From NCBI GenBank assembly GCA_030737835.1, contig CM060852.1:6563813-6627812 (forward strand): a stretch of DNA of 64,000 nt, in the 5' to 3' direction. The DNA comes from Acorus gramineus (lineage: Eukaryota; Streptophyta; Magnoliopsida; Acorales; Acoraceae). The translations under genes and the position numbers were made by a program. Numbering within the stretch: position 1 is the stretch's first letter; each line of letters begins with the position of its first letter. The notes beneath the pieces were generated by a model, which saw only the letters and a list, made by a program, of their open reading frames with translations, was not told where the DNA came from and did no database searches. This document shows positions 48,521 through 60,179 of the stretch, in pieces.

Positions 48521-51288
48521 TTCAAACCGGATCGAGATCTCTACTGCCAACACAAACAAATCCATGGGAGTCAATATGTACCTTGATGGATTTGGATGTT
48601 GCGAACAGCTGAATTGTCGCTTTGTGTTTTTTACTAGCTAACCGGATCAGTCTAAACTTTGACTATGTTTTGCCCTTCTATCTTTCGCAAAACTAATAAG
48701 GGTCAAATGTGGCGAATCCATCATGGTTTGGGCACATGAAGAAGCAAAAAAACCACTCAACCGAGTCTACTGGTCAACAGAAAACGGTCCTTAGAACAAT
48801 GTTCGATTGACCTTTAAAATCATCTTTTGTCAAAATATGATTTTTTAGGGGTACAAAAACAAGATAGCCATTAAAAAAACTCGACCAACTTGAACTCTAA
48901 TACGCAGTTCAAGATATTCAACTCTGACTCCGACCTAATTCGATGACTCTATACCAAACTCAACCCGTAATAACCCAAACCAACCCGCGAAACCCAATTA
49001 TCAAGCATGGCCCACAAAAATAAATCCAAAAACAAATGATTAAAACAACACGCATATTTTACTATTTTATAAACAACCTGATTTTATCAATCCAAACTCC
49101 GACCTAGTTTTTTGTACTCGTCCTACATAAAAATCGAATTCAACTTCTCGGGTTAGGGTTGGACCCGACCCAACTTGCAGCCATAATGGCTGACGAATAG
49201 TTGAAATTTCTAAACTACCCTTTCAAATTTTTATTTTTATGTTTCTATAAACAATACTAGTTTGTAATCGATCTCTCCCTTCTTCATATTGCATTTTAAG
49301 TCCGCAATTTCAAAAGACTTTCATTATGTCCCAATGCAAAACACCTATCTATTTAGAGCTAATGGATAGTTAAAATTATTAAACTACTTGTCCCCTAAAT
49401 TAAAGAAACTCAAATGAAACCATTTTTATAACTAGGATATCAATTTTCTAACTCGGTCTATCTTCAACTTTCATAATTTGATTGTTTAAATTAATGATAA
49501 TGTGCATTGGCTTAGCTAAGTTTCTATAACAATAGGGAAATCTTGGGTCCTTCATGAAAGAAATTTCAAATATAAATAAATAAATAAGAATGAAAATAAC
49601 ATTAGATTAATTGTAATAAATAAATAATATAAATATGATAGATATCCATAAAATCACTAAATCTCTAAATAAATAAAATTTTAGAACCATGTAAAAAAAA
49701 AATTCAATGACTTCATACAAGGTTTTCAATAGCATCTAAATTTTTACATTTAAAATTTTAAACACACTCAAAATATCCAATTTGATATTTCATAATTTTC
49801 AACAAAAAAAAATCATTTAACTGAATATTCAATAATAAAAAAAACCCTCAAAATTTACTTATGCAATCATTCTTCTTTTATTTATGTAATTAATTCTAAT
49901 TAGATAGCTAAGGCTATAATAGAATATATAATATCGGATTGGGTTAGCATATAGAGTGTTAAATAACTCTGAAATTATCATTGAATAACTGCCAAACATT
50001 TTGTATAGAAGTTTTAAATATTAATATACTTATAAAATAATACAGATATTTTGTACATAATAAAAAAAAGGGTTTGAAGTTAGAGATTTAAAATGAAATA
50101 TAAAGAAATAAGAAACCGATTACCGAATAACATAGTTTATAAGGACTTAAAAATAAAAACCAAATTTTACAAACTAAATGCATATGTTTGGCCCAAAGAC
50201 TAATAACAAATATCTGCGTTAAAAATTTCGCTCATGAACTAATAACTAAATTTTTCATGTGCATTTGTACATACACAATAACTAGTCTCTCAAAGAGAGA
50301 GTGAGAGAGGAGTGAAGGGGATGGCTCGGGTTTGGCCCATTGGGTGATTGAGTGTGAATATGGGCCAATGCAAAGGTAAACTGGTCCGGGCTAGCCCGAC
50401 TCAGTTTTTACAATTCCTTTTTTATAATAATATTAATATATTTTATAATGTATTGTTTTTATGTTTTTATATAAAATCTTTATTTGAAATTATTAAATTA
50501 TGAATTAAATCTTTTATCTCATATGTGAATATTCCATTGTGAGAATATTACATACCATTTCTTTGCTTGTCCCAATTCGCACATCTTTTAATTTCTTTAA
50601 AAATAGATGAGGTATATGTTTTTTAAAAAATTAAATATATACTCTAAAATTGTATGGATCAATTTATGAAAAAAAAAAAGTGATATATATCTCATTAGTA
50701 TGAATATATTAAACTAAAGAGATATGGGGTTAAAAATTAAAACTAAAAAAATGACTTGTCGTTTAAATAAGTTTTTTTCTTTGGTAAAAAACCCATTGTC
50801 TTCTGAGACATAAGAGTAAACGTTTTATTAAAAATATAGTTTAGTCTACCCCAAAATTTTATTATAGCTCCGTTCCTCAATGTGACGAGAGCATTTGGTG
50901 CTCCTCGAGTGAGGGAGAAATGATGTTCATGTGTTAAGTAGCTAAATTATCTATTGTGATTGTGTGTGGAGTTTAAATGTGTTGGTTCATTTTTGCAATA
51001 TATATTTGCTAGGTTCATTTTTGGACTGTAAATGTTTGTATTAATGGACGTGCTAACGAGCCTGTGCAGGGGGTTTCTTACATATATTTACTAGTCACTG
51101 AATGCATGAAATAATATGTATTATATTATTACATCTGATATGGTAGTTTGATGTTGTTGGTCTAATAAATAAGAGAGGATCAAAAGAGGTGTAGGAACTT
51201 TATTATTGAACCAACGTGTTATAATGTATTATATATATATATATTATTATTATATAGCTTTTCGAAATCCACATCGCATGCACTGACA
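48520..51288. other. Gene-free AT-rich intergenic block
   Basis: No coding sequence recognised. At 48890-49200 there are repeated AACCCGACCC/CCAACCCGCG-type words and an end reading GGGTTAGGGTTGGACCCGAC, typical of a common plant MITE with GGGTCGGGTT motifs, much decayed. The rest (49200-51288) is plain AT-rich sequence with short A/T runs and a (TA)n tract near 51228-51243. Confidence 0.5.
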
Positions 51289-51290
51289 TA

Positions 51291-52372
51291 ATGTTTGGGT
51301 GAGTACATTTAAAAAAAATGTAGAACATGTGTAGGAACATTTTTCGAGACCGCAATGACATTCATTTTTTGTTCAACCGCATTCACTCACTCAATTTAAA
51401 AATTTTCGACCGCTTTAAATATCGCAACATTGTATTGATCCGCGGCTCTTACATCTTGTTTACAGAGAGACAGACATTTTATAATAATATAAGTCTATCT
51501 TATAACAAAAATTAAGAAACTAATCTATTTTTTCTATTATGAGACATAACACTCGTATACAAAACAAAAATCATAAAGAAAACTCAAACTTACATCATTG
51601 TGGTCAGTTTTCATCATGCATAAGAAGAAAAAAAACATTTATATCAACTCTTATTCATTAAAGAGATAAATTAAAAATTAAAACAAAATGACATTAATTT
51701 TTCAATAGACCCTCACAACAGAAGACATCAATTTTTTACTTCTTAACATCAAATTAATATGAAGTTACAAAATAAACATAAACATATCACATTTTGATGC
51801 ATATTTCATTTCACTATGCAAGCCCTAAGTTTTTAACAATATAACATTAACAAGTAACAACAACTGTGAAAAATTTTGCCTAAATCACTTAGAAAATATT
51901 ATGTATTTTCATCACTTAGAAAATTGAAAAAAAAAACTACGAACTCATAAAATAAATAGAGAAAAAGAAATAAAATATAAAACTTACAAAAAAAAAAAAA
52001 ATATGTTGAACAAATAGTCAAAATCTGCTACAAAGCTGACTATGTTTCTTGTGATCTTGTCTCCTAATTGTAGGATAAGATTATCTAACTATACACTGCT
52101 CCAGTTCTCTTTTTTCTTTTTCTTTTTTTGAGCTGAAATGTAGGCTAGTATCAATGAGAAAAAATAGAGAAATACAAAACAATTACAGTAGAAAAATCGA
52201 CTTTTACTATACAATAACTGTCATTCTTAAAAATTAATAGCAAAAGTTGATTGTTTTATAATGATATATAGGCATATAGCTTCGAAAGTCCAAATCTTTT
52301 TTCTCCTTGGACGGGGAAAAATGTTGCTATAAATATGTTTAACACTTTGTCTAAGTGTACTCACCTAAACAT
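51291..52372. mobile_element. 1.08-kb TIR element flanked by TA
   Basis: The left end ATGTTTGGGTGAGTACATTT is mirrored by the right end, whose reverse complement is ATGTTTAGGTGAGTACACTT. Similarity continues about 65 bp inward to AACATTTTTC on both sides. TA directly borders each end (51289-51290 and 52373-52374). No transposase frame is visible inside, only short AT-rich frames, so it is non-autonomous. Superfamily is undetermined. A TA duplication is seen in Tc1/mariner, but the ends do not match the usual Stowaway sequence. Confidence 0.65.
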
Positions 52373-52599
52373 TATAATAGTGCATGTGCGATATATAAAT
52401 ATCTTATATGGACTTTGAAATATATAAATATATTAAATACATTATGTCACTTTGGTTTAATGATAATTTGGAAGATTACGTCACGTCACACAAGGGTATT
52501 TTTTTTTGTCAGTAAGTTTATTTTATGTTTTACATGAGAATGTTTTTTTAGTTTACTATTCTAATAATTAATTTTAGGTTTTCAGGGAACTCATAAGTG

Positions 52600-54590
52600 A
52601 GGTTGCCCATTTAAACTAAAAACATTCCTACGGTGCTTTGTGAAGAAAATGATTAAAAACTGTTATACATTTTTCAGCTCTATTGGAGTCATAGTCACTC
52701 TATGAAGACATATAGAATGCAAACATTAAGAAGGATAAGTAAGTAAATTTTTAATTTTTAATATTCTTCATTTATTTATTAGTAATTGATTTTTTTTTTA
52801 ATTTCATTATTTTTTAAAGTGTTTTAGAAATTTCTTAAAGTTTCATCCGGCCCTCATGAGCTCCGAGTATATAGCGAACTATATATAATTGCATTTCAAG
52901 CTCTTTTGTGTAGTAATGACCTCTCACTCCGAAATGCATTTCATCATTATTGTTTATGGAAGTTGCCGTATTGGAAGGCATTGAATGAGAAATTCAAAAA
53001 GGAATCTCTTATAAATGATACTTATGAGACCTCAAATATATCTCATTTGATTCGATGTTGGCGTAATTTCATAATGCATTGGGAGGAGGATCTTACAGAG
53101 AATAATTTTGTATTTTTAAATCTTGCATCAATGAGTCATTACACTACACTCTTTATAGTTCTTACTTGATAATTTTTATTGTGGGGCTATTAGTTGGTTT
53201 TTAATGTTTGCAATGAGATTTGTTTATCAAGACCACAAAAGACATTCATCGTATTTTGGTGAAAATGAAAAAAAAGCTGTCGAATATGTTAAAGTGAATG
53301 TGTAAGATAATATGGTTATTAAATATACAAATTATACTTAAACGTCTTCGGCAGTTTTTTTTTTATTTTCACCAAAATACGAAGATAAACAATTTTAAAG
53401 ACTTGATGAATATCTTTATGGTCTTGATTAGTAAATGCCCTTGCAAAATATTAAAAACCAATTAATAACTCTACAATAAAAAATTATCAAATCAGAGCCA
53501 GTGAGAGTGTAGTTAATCATGACTTAGTGAAGCAAGATTTAGAAATGCAAACTAAGACTTCATGAGTATCCTCTATGAGTAGGGGTGGTAAACGAGTCGA
53601 GCTTTGACCTGCTCAGGCTCAGCTTATTTAGCAACAGGCTCGGCTTAGGCTTAGTTCAGCTCGGGATCGAGCTTCATTTCGTGTTCAAGCTCGGCTCGTT
53701 GAGCTCGTGAAAAGCTCGGTTGAAGCTCGGCTCAGCTTGTTTGTTAAACAAGCCAAGCCGAAGCTCGAATTAAGGCTCGGCTCGAGCTCGTTTAGCTAAA
53801 AAAAAACTTTGTTTAACATTTGAGAAGTCACATTTCATAAATCATAACACCTTATACATGTGAAAATAACATAAGCTTAGGCTCGGGCTCAGCTCGTTCC
53901 CCTTTTTTCTATTAAGTAAACGAGCTCGTCTAGGCTCGGGCTCGGCTCGTTTACAAACCGAACTTTAAAAATTGTTCAAGCTCGACTCGTTTGTCTAATC
54001 GAACGAGCCTGAATGAGCTTTAACCGAGTCAAGCCGGAACAGAGCCCGAGCTGCTCGGCTCGTTTACCAGCCCTGTCTATGAGACCCTTCTCCCAAAGCA
54101 TTGTGCAATTCTGCCAACACCGAATTAGATGAGTCACATTTGAGGTCTAATAAGAATCATCCACATGAGATTTCTTTTTGAATTTCTTATTTAATTTTAC
54201 CTTCCAATCAGTAAACTTGCGTAAACGATGATGATGAAAGGCATTTCGGAGTGAGTCATCATCACCACACAAAAGAGTTTGAAATGAAATTATATAGCTC
54301 TTTGTGTGCTCGTAGCTCATGTGGGCCGAATGGAATTTTAAGAAATTTTTGAAACATTAAAAAAAAACAATGAAATTGTAAAAAAATTTATCAATTTTTT
54401 AAAAATAAATGGATAATATTAAAAATTGAAAATTTACTTACTCGTCTTTCTTAATATTTGCATTCTATATGTATTTATAGAGCAACTCTAACTCTAATAG
54501 AGAAATCAATGACAGTATCAGCATAAAAGTTTTTAACCTTTTTTTTCAAAATGCACTAATCTCCAAAAAAGCCCATTTCCGAAATCAAAA
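52600..54590. mobile_element. Long hairpin (fold-back) element, interrupted by a hAT MITE
   Basis: The left arm (about 52620-53285) pairs along nearly its full length with the right arm (about 53350-54570) once the insertion at 53580-54083 is removed. Paired landmarks: CATATAGAATGCAAACATTA/TAATATTTGCATTCTATATG, TCACTCCGAAATGCATTTCA/TGAAAGGCATTTCGGAGTGA, AACTCTTTTGTG, CAAGATTTA, and the inner GTATTTTGGTGAAAATGAAA/TTTATTTTCACCAAAATAC. The loop is about 53290-53345. The small frame 52906-53169 lies in the left arm and is not recognised. The structure could be transcribed into a long double-stranded RNA. Confidence 0.8.
53580..54075. mobile_element. hAT-type MITE with 8-bp TSD
   Basis: A 496-bp element with ends TAGGGGTGGTAAACGAG and, on the reverse complement, CAGGGCTGGTAAACGAG. 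It is flanked by a perfect 8-bp duplication TCTATGAG (53572-53579 and 54076-54083). YAGGG termini with an 8-bp target site are diagnostic for hAT. The interior is packed with GGCTCGGCTCG / CGAGCTCG words in both orientations. No transposase. Confidence 0.88.
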
Positions 54591-54599
54591 CAATTTCAC

Positions 54600-55860
54600 T
54601 AAAAATAACACTGTAGAATTGGAAACTATGTATGTGCATAGTAAGATTTTCTAAATTATAATCAATTCAATCCACATTTGAAACAACAAATTTAGATTAC
54701 TATAGATAAATCTTGGAGAAATAATGCACAGACAAGTGGTCTTGGATGCAACATATTTTGTTTCTCTAATGTGATTTAATGTTCCAAGACTATATTCGTG
54801 GGCCTTGGAATTAAATAACATTTAATATTAAAAAAAATGACATTTAATAGAGTTGGACAACTTTAAATGAAAAATAAAATCAATAGAAAACAAAAGCTCC
54901 AATTTGTTTGATAAATTGTAGATCATTTTTAAAATTTCAGTAGTACTAAAATGGCTCCTTCTATTCAATAATAAAAAAGTTTAAATATTCAGAAATAAGA
55001 TCCAAGTCTTGGTAGCATGACTAACTTTAAAGAAGAGGAAAAAAATTGCTGAGAGAAAAAAAAAAATCGTATCCTGTCAGATCCTTTTTTTATATAATAA
55101 TTTTTGGATAAATAGTTATTTTAATAAAAATAAAAAATAAATTATTTGTTTGTTTGATTGCGTTGTTGTTTGGTTAATTAAGGAGAAATTGTGGATATAT
55201 ATATATATATATTTGAGATAAAATTGGTAGGCAGCCTGCCTCTAGGACTGAATGCCTAGAGCAAAGAACAAAAATACAAATATAGAAAACATGAGATAAA
55301 GAATGAAAATTTATATATGTTAAAAAAATTAATTTGACATATAAATATACACTCACGTTTTTTTTTTTATGAGCCATGATACCCAGATCAAAAAATATAA
55401 GCCCAACTCATAAGTCACATGAGGTGTCATCATCTCATTGGTTGGCTTTTTGACTTTTCAAAAAGGATAAAATTGTAAAATACAAATCTGTCATTCAATA
55501 ATAATATGTCACATTAACCCAAATCCCCTTTTTACTCCAATCAGTTACTAATTTTTCACGGTTACACTAAAATTTATGTATTTTAAAATTTAAATTTTGA
55601 AATCCTTAACTGAATTTTAAATTTCAATTTCACCCAAATCTTACTTAAATTACACCAAAACTTACCTAAATTGTTTTTTTGTCAAAATCCTTCAAACGGC
55701 TACTCTTTTTTTTAAAAAAAGTACATTTGTATTATTTTTTTTTTTTTGAAGAATGTTATTAACTAAATATTATTGCATTTGACAAACATATTTCCAATTT
55801 AAATATAAATAAACAATCTCTAAAAATAAAAATATATTTCCTAAATGTTTACATCATTTG
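54600..55860. other. AT-rich spacer, no gene
   Basis: Only short frames, a (TA)n tract at about 55192-55212 and poly-A/T runs. Nothing recognisable as gene or element. Confidence 0.5.
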
Positions 55861-56240
55861 CAACTATTTGTTATATTTACATAAATATTGTTACATTTAC
55901 ATAAATGTAACATAACAGTTACATTTACATAACTGTTTTACATTCAATACAATAATTAAACAATTTTAAAACAGATCATTTCTTCAATAGTCAGTTACAT
56001 TTTTTTGTTGTGAGTTACATTTAACAAATATTACATGAATTTTTTTATTCATTTTTATAAAAACTGTTACATTTACATAAATGTAACATAACAATTACAT
56101 GTACCTAAATGTTTTGCATTCCATGTAATTTACATGTAGTTGACTATTACATTTATGAATGTAATAAATATAAATCAATGCATGCATGCGGTTGACTGTT
56201 ACATTTACGAATATAACAAAAATAACACATATTTAAAAAA
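55860..56240. repeat. Dispersed TTACATTTACATAAATGTAA palindromes
   Basis: A near-palindromic 22-mer, whose first 20 bases are GTTACATTTACATAAATGTA, occurs at 55890-55911 and again at 56066-56087. Each is followed by CATAACAGTTACAT or CATAACAATTACAT. Several half-copies (GTTACATTTA) lie between and after. The two long copies are 176 bp apart and look like a duplicated block. Confidence 0.65.
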
Positions 56241-57785
56241 TGACTTTATATTATCAACAATGTAGCAGTAGTATCAAACAAACTATACTATCCATATATG
56301 AAATGTAACAGTATCGAATATTACATTTAGATATTGAGACAAAAACAAATCAAACTGTGGAAAATGACAATCAATACATGAAAAAAAATTCGTATTCGAA
56401 CATTTAAAACAAAATGCAAAACACAATTCGATTACGAATCTAATAATATTAAACATGATCCGAGAGACATTGAGGTGAGATCCAAATAAAGAAACATGAT
56501 TTATTGCCTTTCAAAACCTCAAAAATAAAATTTCTGATATGCTCCCACGTGTTTTTCATAAACAAAATCAGTTTTGAAATTCAAACATCGATTAATATTA
56601 CTGCATGATTTTCAGAATCAATTCATGGTGAAGAAATATAGGATTTTCATAATTAAATAATACTCCACGATCATAGGGATACATGTTGAGATAGTTATCA
56701 AGTAAATGGCATAATAGACAATGTTCTATTGCCACATCTTGAGGCCTGTGAAGTTGGGGCATGGAAATCATTATTGTTTTTTTATTATTGGAGGGATCTT
56801 TTGTGGCCGACCTTATGGTCCAGCTGAGTAGACTATTTTCGTCTATTTGTTCATATCCAACATTAAATTCTTTTAAATTTTTACAAATGAATAACATGGT
56901 AAGTCAACAACAAGACTCAAACTCAGCACATGCCATTTCATAGGCAAAGCTATTTAAAACATTCAAATGAAAAGCTTTAGAAAATCTATTTAAAATTTGA
57001 AAGAAAAAGGATGGACCACACAAGTGCAAGCCCAGCCCGACTTTCATACATGAGTGGGTTTGTGAATGAGTCTGCAAAAACATTAAGGGTCCGTTTGGTT
57101 GGCCTGTTTTTCTGCGTATGTGACGTAGACGCATTGACAGGATACAAGATGCATGCATATGTAACACCTTTCAAAATATATATTGCATTACCTTTTTTTT
57201 TAAAAAAAAAAGTAATAATAAAATAAAATTCTTATGGATGCATAACATAAAACAACACAATTATCTACGCAATTTTTATGATTATTCAGCCTCCTGTTTT
57301 TCCAACCATATATTTTTCTCTTTATTAATATCAAAGCACATTCATTTTCGGGAAAAAAAATATCAAACACATTGATCTCTCTCTTATCTCTTTTTGTCTT
57401 TTAACCAAAATATCTTCATCGAAAATATCATAAAAAAAACTGTGCTGTAGTGAATAAAATAAAATCCTTTTGATCCTTTCTTTTTTGCTGCTGTAGTGAA
57501 TAAAATAAAAAATACACTGACAAAGAACAGACATGAAAAGATATTTGTAATCTCCATCAACATCTTTTCATTTCATTTTTTTTTCCTTCTCAAAGAGAAC
57601 AGAACCACATAGAACCAAACAGATCCGATCAAAAGAACCCACAGAACCGGCCACAGGAACCATATAACGATCCGATCAAAAACACAGAGAAACCACACAT
57701 AACTAGATCACCAAACATAAAACAAAAACCAAATAAGAAACCCTAACAGAGCCCTAAATCCCAACTTCCATGGCTCTCCCCCTTC
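56241..57785. other. Spacer downstream of the GRP gene
   Basis: No conserved gene. The phrase AGGGTCCGTTTGGTTGGCC at about 57086 is a typical MITE end, but a partner end is not obvious. Frames at 56598-56897 and 56904-57167 (minus) are not recognised. The last 150 bases should hold the 3' UTR of the minus-strand GRP gene. Confidence 0.45.
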
Positions 57786-58360
57786 TCAGCTCCTCCAGCT
57801 CCCCTCGCGAGACCCACCACCACCACCGTATCCGCCCCCCTCACGGCGTCCACCACCGCCATATCCTCCGCCCCCTCCATAGCCTCCGCCGCCACCACCA
57901 CCACGGCTGTAGCCGCCTCCGCCACCTCCGCCGTAGCCTCCCTCACGGCGTCCCCCACCATACCCTCCGCCGCCGCCACTGCGGAAGCCGCCACCTCCGC
58001 CTCCACCGCCGCTCCTGGACTGAGCCTCGTTGACGGTGATGTTGCGCCCATCGAGAGTCTGGCCGTTCATCCCCTCGATCGCGTCCTTCATCGACTGCTC
58101 GTTCGCGAAGGTCACGAACCCGAAGCCCCTCGACCTCCCCGTCTCCCTGTCGCTGATGATCTGAAACAAAAAGGAGCGATAGCCGTCAGATCTGATGGAT
58201 CTGGATGGAACAGTCAATCGGAACCGTCGGATCGGGTGGATCTTACCTTGGATTCGAGGATCTCGCCGTACTGGCTGAAGGCGTCCTCGAGGGCTCGATC
58301 GTCGGTGGCCCAGGCGAGGCCTCCAACGAAGCAGCGGTACTCGACATCGGCGGAACCCAT
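57786..58360 (-). CDS. GRP7-like: Glycine-rich RNA-binding protein, GRP7/GRP8 type
   Basis: Small RRM protein. Family members bind U-rich RNA, shuttle between nucleus and cytoplasm, and affect splicing, cold/stress response and flowering. Exons 58360-58247 and 58160-57786 give 162 aa. One RRM spans about residues 7-85: RNP2 CFVGGL at 10-15 and RNP1 RGFGFVTF at 49-56, with the family phrases [27 protein letters not shown] and [19 protein letters not shown]. Residues 90-162 are a Gly-rich tail (GGGGYGG, RREGG repeats) ending GSWRS. The intron position after ESK and phase 0 are those of plant GRP7-type genes, but the intron is only 86 bp. The first exon and tail are GC-rich. Telo-box motifs AAACCCTA lie just upstream of the ATG on the plus strand. 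Which paralogue it is cannot be told from one copy. Confidence 0.95.
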
Positions 58361-58470
58361 AGAAACCCTAAAAAAATACCCTAGAAAAAAAAAGACGAAA
58401 AAGAGGGGGAGGAGGAAACCTAACCCACCTCTTCGAGAGCACGAGAAACCCTAGGAGCCCAAACCTTTGT

Positions 58471-58477
58471 TTTATAG
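58471..58477 (-). promoter_or_regulatory. TATA box of the GRP gene
   Basis: CTATAAA on the minus strand (context CTCTCTATAAAACAAAGG), 111 bp before the start codon. Expected transcription start is near 58440, giving a leader of about 80 nt that contains two AAACCCTA/TAGGGTTT boxes (about 58363-58371 and 58445-58453, the latter at the start). Confidence 0.6.
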
Positions 58478-58672
58478 AGAGTTGGCTTTTTTAACCGGGG
58501 TTGGGTTTGATGTGGGATGGGGTGACGTTGGACGTTGATCTGTGGTGGGTTTTGGATCGGACGGATGAGGTTTCGTGGGCTTCGTTGTTGGGTTACTGAG
58601 GTGACACGTCGGATACTCTGTCCGTGGTTTGTAGTATCCGTGGGATTTGGACTTAGGGGTGGGGCCCGCTGT

Positions 58673-58678
58673 CACGTG
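58673..58678 (-). promoter_or_regulatory. G-box CACGTG in the GRP promoter
   Basis: Perfect CACGTG about 200 bp upstream of the TATA box. AAAATATC at 58701-58708 follows a little further out and is eight of nine bases of the evening element. Both kinds of site are associated with clock and light control of GRP7 in Arabidopsis. Function here is inference. Confidence 0.4.
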
Positions 58679-58780
58679 ACGGAAGAGATAGTCCTTGGCG
58701 AAAATATCGAGGCTGTGTGAAATTATTGTTTTATCCTTTTTTTTTTTTCTTTTTTTATATATAATAAAAAATGGTATTTT

Positions 58781-59162
58781 GGGGAAACATTTAAATAACC
58801 CCCCTGAAACTATCGAAATCCAACTAATCCCGGACTTTTTTTTAAAATCTATGTAATTTTCGGAAAATACATATGTAAATCAAAATATCTCTCTTGGTTA
58901 AATTTTTATTGACAATAAAGAATATAAAACCCTATCTAGATGATTAAAATCATCATTTAAAATTTTTTCATATTTTTACACAGTATAAAAAGGTTTTTGA
59001 TATACTATGTTAGAATATTCTTCTTTTGTTAATAAAAAATTAATTAAAAAAATATTTAGATTTATGTATATTTTTTCAAAGAGTTACACAAATTTCAAAA
59101 ACAATGAGAAACAATGAAAGGGTTGTTTGAATTTCAAACAATTTATATATGAATTTTTCCCC
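58781..59162. mobile_element. Fold-back element, family A, copy 3 (internally shortened)
   Basis: Left end GGGGAAACATTTAAATAACC; right end TGAATTTTTCCCC, the inverse. It shares AAAATCTATGTAATTTTC, GGTTAAATTTTTATTGAC and the central AAAACCCTATCTAGATGATT with copies 1 and 2. About 150 bp of the arms are missing. Non-coding. Confidence 0.65.
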
Positions 59163-59279
59163 TTTTTTAAGGGGTCTTACTATCCTTCATTTGAAGTCAG
59201 CTGTGAGATTAGCTAAAAGAGATTCGTCCCACGTGTGGTCTTAAAATGGAGCTACTACATTTACATATATATTTTTTTG

Positions 59280-60100
59280 AGTCATCATTACAAATAAATC
59301 TTATTTAATTTTTTAAAATATTTATTTTTCAATTATTTTCCACAAATAATCCTAACAAAAATCATCACAATAAAATAAAAAATAATATGTATGTTATAAG
59401 CAGAAAATAAAAGAAGATAAAAGTGAATGAAAAATAATAAAAGTTGACAATAAAAAATAATATGTGACCATATGATTTTCATTATAAATCAAATCAAAAT
59501 AATAAATAAATAAAATCCCAATAAAATAGTAAATTCTAAAGATTAGATAAAAAGAGGTCATGGATAATTTTTAAAATAAAAAATGGTTTCAGAAAATCTT
59601 AATAAAAAAAAATAAAAACAGAAAATAAAATAAGATAAAAACAAATGCAAAAGGAATAGCAAAAACAGAGAAATAAATAAAAACAAATATGAAAAATAAC
59701 ATATGATCTAATTTGATTATGTAATTTATAGATTAAAATAATAAATAAAATAAAATCCTATAAGATAGGGATATCAAAATTAAAAAAGAGAGCACATGGA
59801 TGCAGTTTTAAGAATAAAATAAAATAATTTTAAAATAAAAAAATCCCAAATAAATAGGAGCAAGACAACAGAAAAAGAAAAGAAGTTAAAAAGAAATGAA
59901 TGTATCTCGACTGATAAAAAATTTTTAAAAAAAATTAAAACGATACAAAAAAAACATTTCTGCCAATTTTTTTTAAAATAATATGATAAATAAAATAAAT
60001 TTCATAAATTGAAACAAAGATAGCTAAAATAACATATATAGAAGATATGACAAATTTTATAAAAAAATAAATTAATTAAAAAATCTTAATAAATAAGTGA
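59280..60100. repeat. A-rich degenerate tandem repeat, unit about 220-250 bp
   Basis: AGAAAATAAAAGAAGATAAA (about 59400), AGAAAATAAAATAAGATAAA (about 59619) and AGAAAAAGAAAAGAAGTTAA (about 59871) begin three decayed copies. In the first two the order ATAATATGTGACCATATGAT / AATAACATATGATCTAATTT, then AAATAATAAATAAATAAAATCC and AGGTCATGGATAATTTT / GCACATGGATGCAGTTTT is conserved. The plus strand is strikingly A-rich and T-poor throughout. Confidence 0.6.
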
Positions 60101-60179
60101 TATTTTTCTTCTTGGAAGATTCAAGGGCCTTTTAAATGTGAGGGTCCTAGGTGACCTCCTTGCTCGTCTTAGGGGTCTT

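Noticed and set aside
52906..53169. 87-codon frame in the hairpin arm
   Set aside because: It is in one arm of an inverted repeat, the other arm does not keep the frame, and no domain is recognised.
57743..58051. Ala/Gly/Val-rich and His/Arg-rich frames overlapping the GRP tail
   Set aside because: They are other-frame shadows of the Gly-rich repeat codons of the GRP gene.
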